A stretch of DNA of 64,000 nucleotides. It comes from Ahaetulla prasina. Its lineage: Eukaryota; Chordata; Lepidosauria; Squamata; Colubridae. The stretch is from the NCBI RefSeq assembly GCF_028640845.1, contig NC_080546.1, forward strand, positions 82,409,757-82,473,756, written 5' to 3'. Shown in pieces: positions 63,181 through 64,000 of this stretch; position 1 is the first letter of the stretch, and the number at the start of each line of letters is the position of its first letter. Both the position numbers and the translations under genes were made by a program. Under the pieces are notes generated by a model. That model was not told the DNA's origin, made no database searches, and saw only the letters and a program-made list of their open reading frames with translations.

Positions 63181-64000
63181 TATTTCGTCCATTCTTCTTC
63201 TGAATGCATGAGTTATCTATGGTCCCTGCCTTAGAGGATAATCAAGATCTGCAGTGTTAATTTTTTTCCTAAGTTTCTATTTTTTTATTTTTTTATAAAA
63301 ATGACAAATCAATGCATGAACAGTGTGGTACCTGGGCGCCATACATTCCAATACAAATAAAATTGATCAGATTAAACATAATTGTTACATTCAATCAACT
63401 TATACATCTCTAATAACAATACACATCTATGTTAGGTTGCAGTCTATTATTATTCAATTATTCCACATTTTCTCATTATTATTTTTATTTTATAAAATAA
63501 AAATGTATAAATTAATATTCCCCTTATTTCTATCACTTATTCTAGGTTTTAATCATGTCACCCTTTATTAAGAAACTTTTTCTTTCTTTCCTGTCTAACT
63601 TCTAATCATGTCACCTGCCTAACGAATAAAGAAGGGGAAAAAAGTAGAGAGAGACAAAGAGATAGAAGCAACTCAGAACAACAAAACAAAAAAAAAATGA
63701 ATCATCCATCCATCATTTCTTGCCTGCTTCTACTTTAATTGCTATGCTTTAAAAGAAAGAGAGGAAAAATGAAAAATGAATCAGAACAACAATAAACAAG
63801 AAAATAGTCTATCCATAGTCTCTTGCCCGCTTCAATACTTTAATTGCTATGCTTTTTTTTTTAACTTCCACTGCCTAGTTTCTAAAATTTTTACCCTTGC
63901 CTCCATTTTAAACATATTTCCCAACTCTCTTAATATGTTTTCCCCCTGATTTAATTCACACTATTATTTTCATTGTTATCTCCTCTTTGTCTTCTTCCCT
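63181..64000. other. Stretch without confident feature
   Basis: AT-rich. The part from about 63265 has a T-rich start and CAATACAAATAAAATTG, similar to 49600-50060, so an old L1-like remnant is possible. Two later blocks share CTATCCATAGTC/CATCCATCATTTC-type and TTTAATTGCTATGCTTT phrases, a hint of a local duplication (63700-63850). Confidence 0.3.

Overview
This is a non-coding, repeat-dominated window from a squamate reptile, most likely an advanced snake. The basis is the mix of elements: Bov-B (RTE), CR1, L2-type and L1 LINEs, tRNA-derived SINEs with a Bov-B-type tail (Sauria SINE-like), Penelope-like elements, a very rich hAT fauna, and long microsatellites attached to LINE 3' ends. No host exon, tRNA, rRNA or CRISPR array could be supported. 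Every credible reading frame belongs to a mobile element; the remaining long frames are microsatellite translations or shadows.

Layout. 0-5.5 kb: a tRNA-SINE, a Bov-B end, a hAT with an internal hairpin array and a solo LTR. 5.7-9.9 kb: a hAT interrupted by a nearly complete L2-type LINE (endonuclease plus reverse transcriptase). 10-13.4 kb: a small MITE, then a larger composite MITE holding two LINE lineages and a tandem duplication. 13.7-14.6 kb: a polypurine minisatellite. 15-19.4 kb: an L2-type LINE, a Tc1 fossil, CR1 pieces and an unclassified repeat. 20-24.8 kb: SINEs, a Penelope inverted dimer and Bov-B. 25-26.5 kb: an L2-type LINE with a 355-codon open frame inside a CR1. 27.7-32.8 kb: a hAT split by a polypyrimidine tract, then nests of SINE, hAT and LTRs. 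33-41 kb: SINEs, LINE pieces, a Penelope inverted dimer with a GIY-YIG endonuclease frame, and a 0.9-kb higher-order tetranucleotide array. 41.8-53.3 kb: most of the solo LTRs and the minisatellite-bearing hATs. 53.9-57.5 kb: L1, polypyrimidine and a CR1 with a 279-codon frame. 58.2-63.2 kb: a deep nest, a Penelope-like element, a solo LTR with unusual flanks, a hAT of possible horizontal origin and a LINE with an RT frame.

Boundaries were set mainly by target-site duplications that can be read directly: 8-bp for many hATs, 5-bp for the LTRs, TA for MITEs and one 10-bp SINE duplication. These show repeated nesting and give a relative order of insertions.

Most notable observations. (1) Eight diverged solo LTRs carry a U3 reading frame that always starts in the same phase, at LTR nucleotide 5, and encodes a related proline/acidic-rich tail. 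(2) Two of these LTRs are flanked not by the usual 5-bp duplication but by 149- and 157-bp direct repeats of the target. (3) All four Penelope-type loci are head-to-head inverted dimers. (4) One hAT family carries a 41-bp minisatellite of variable copy number, and a sister subfamily carries a compound-hairpin array. (5) Two SINE types share head and body but have different tails. (6) Each retroelement lineage has its own characteristic 3' microsatellite.
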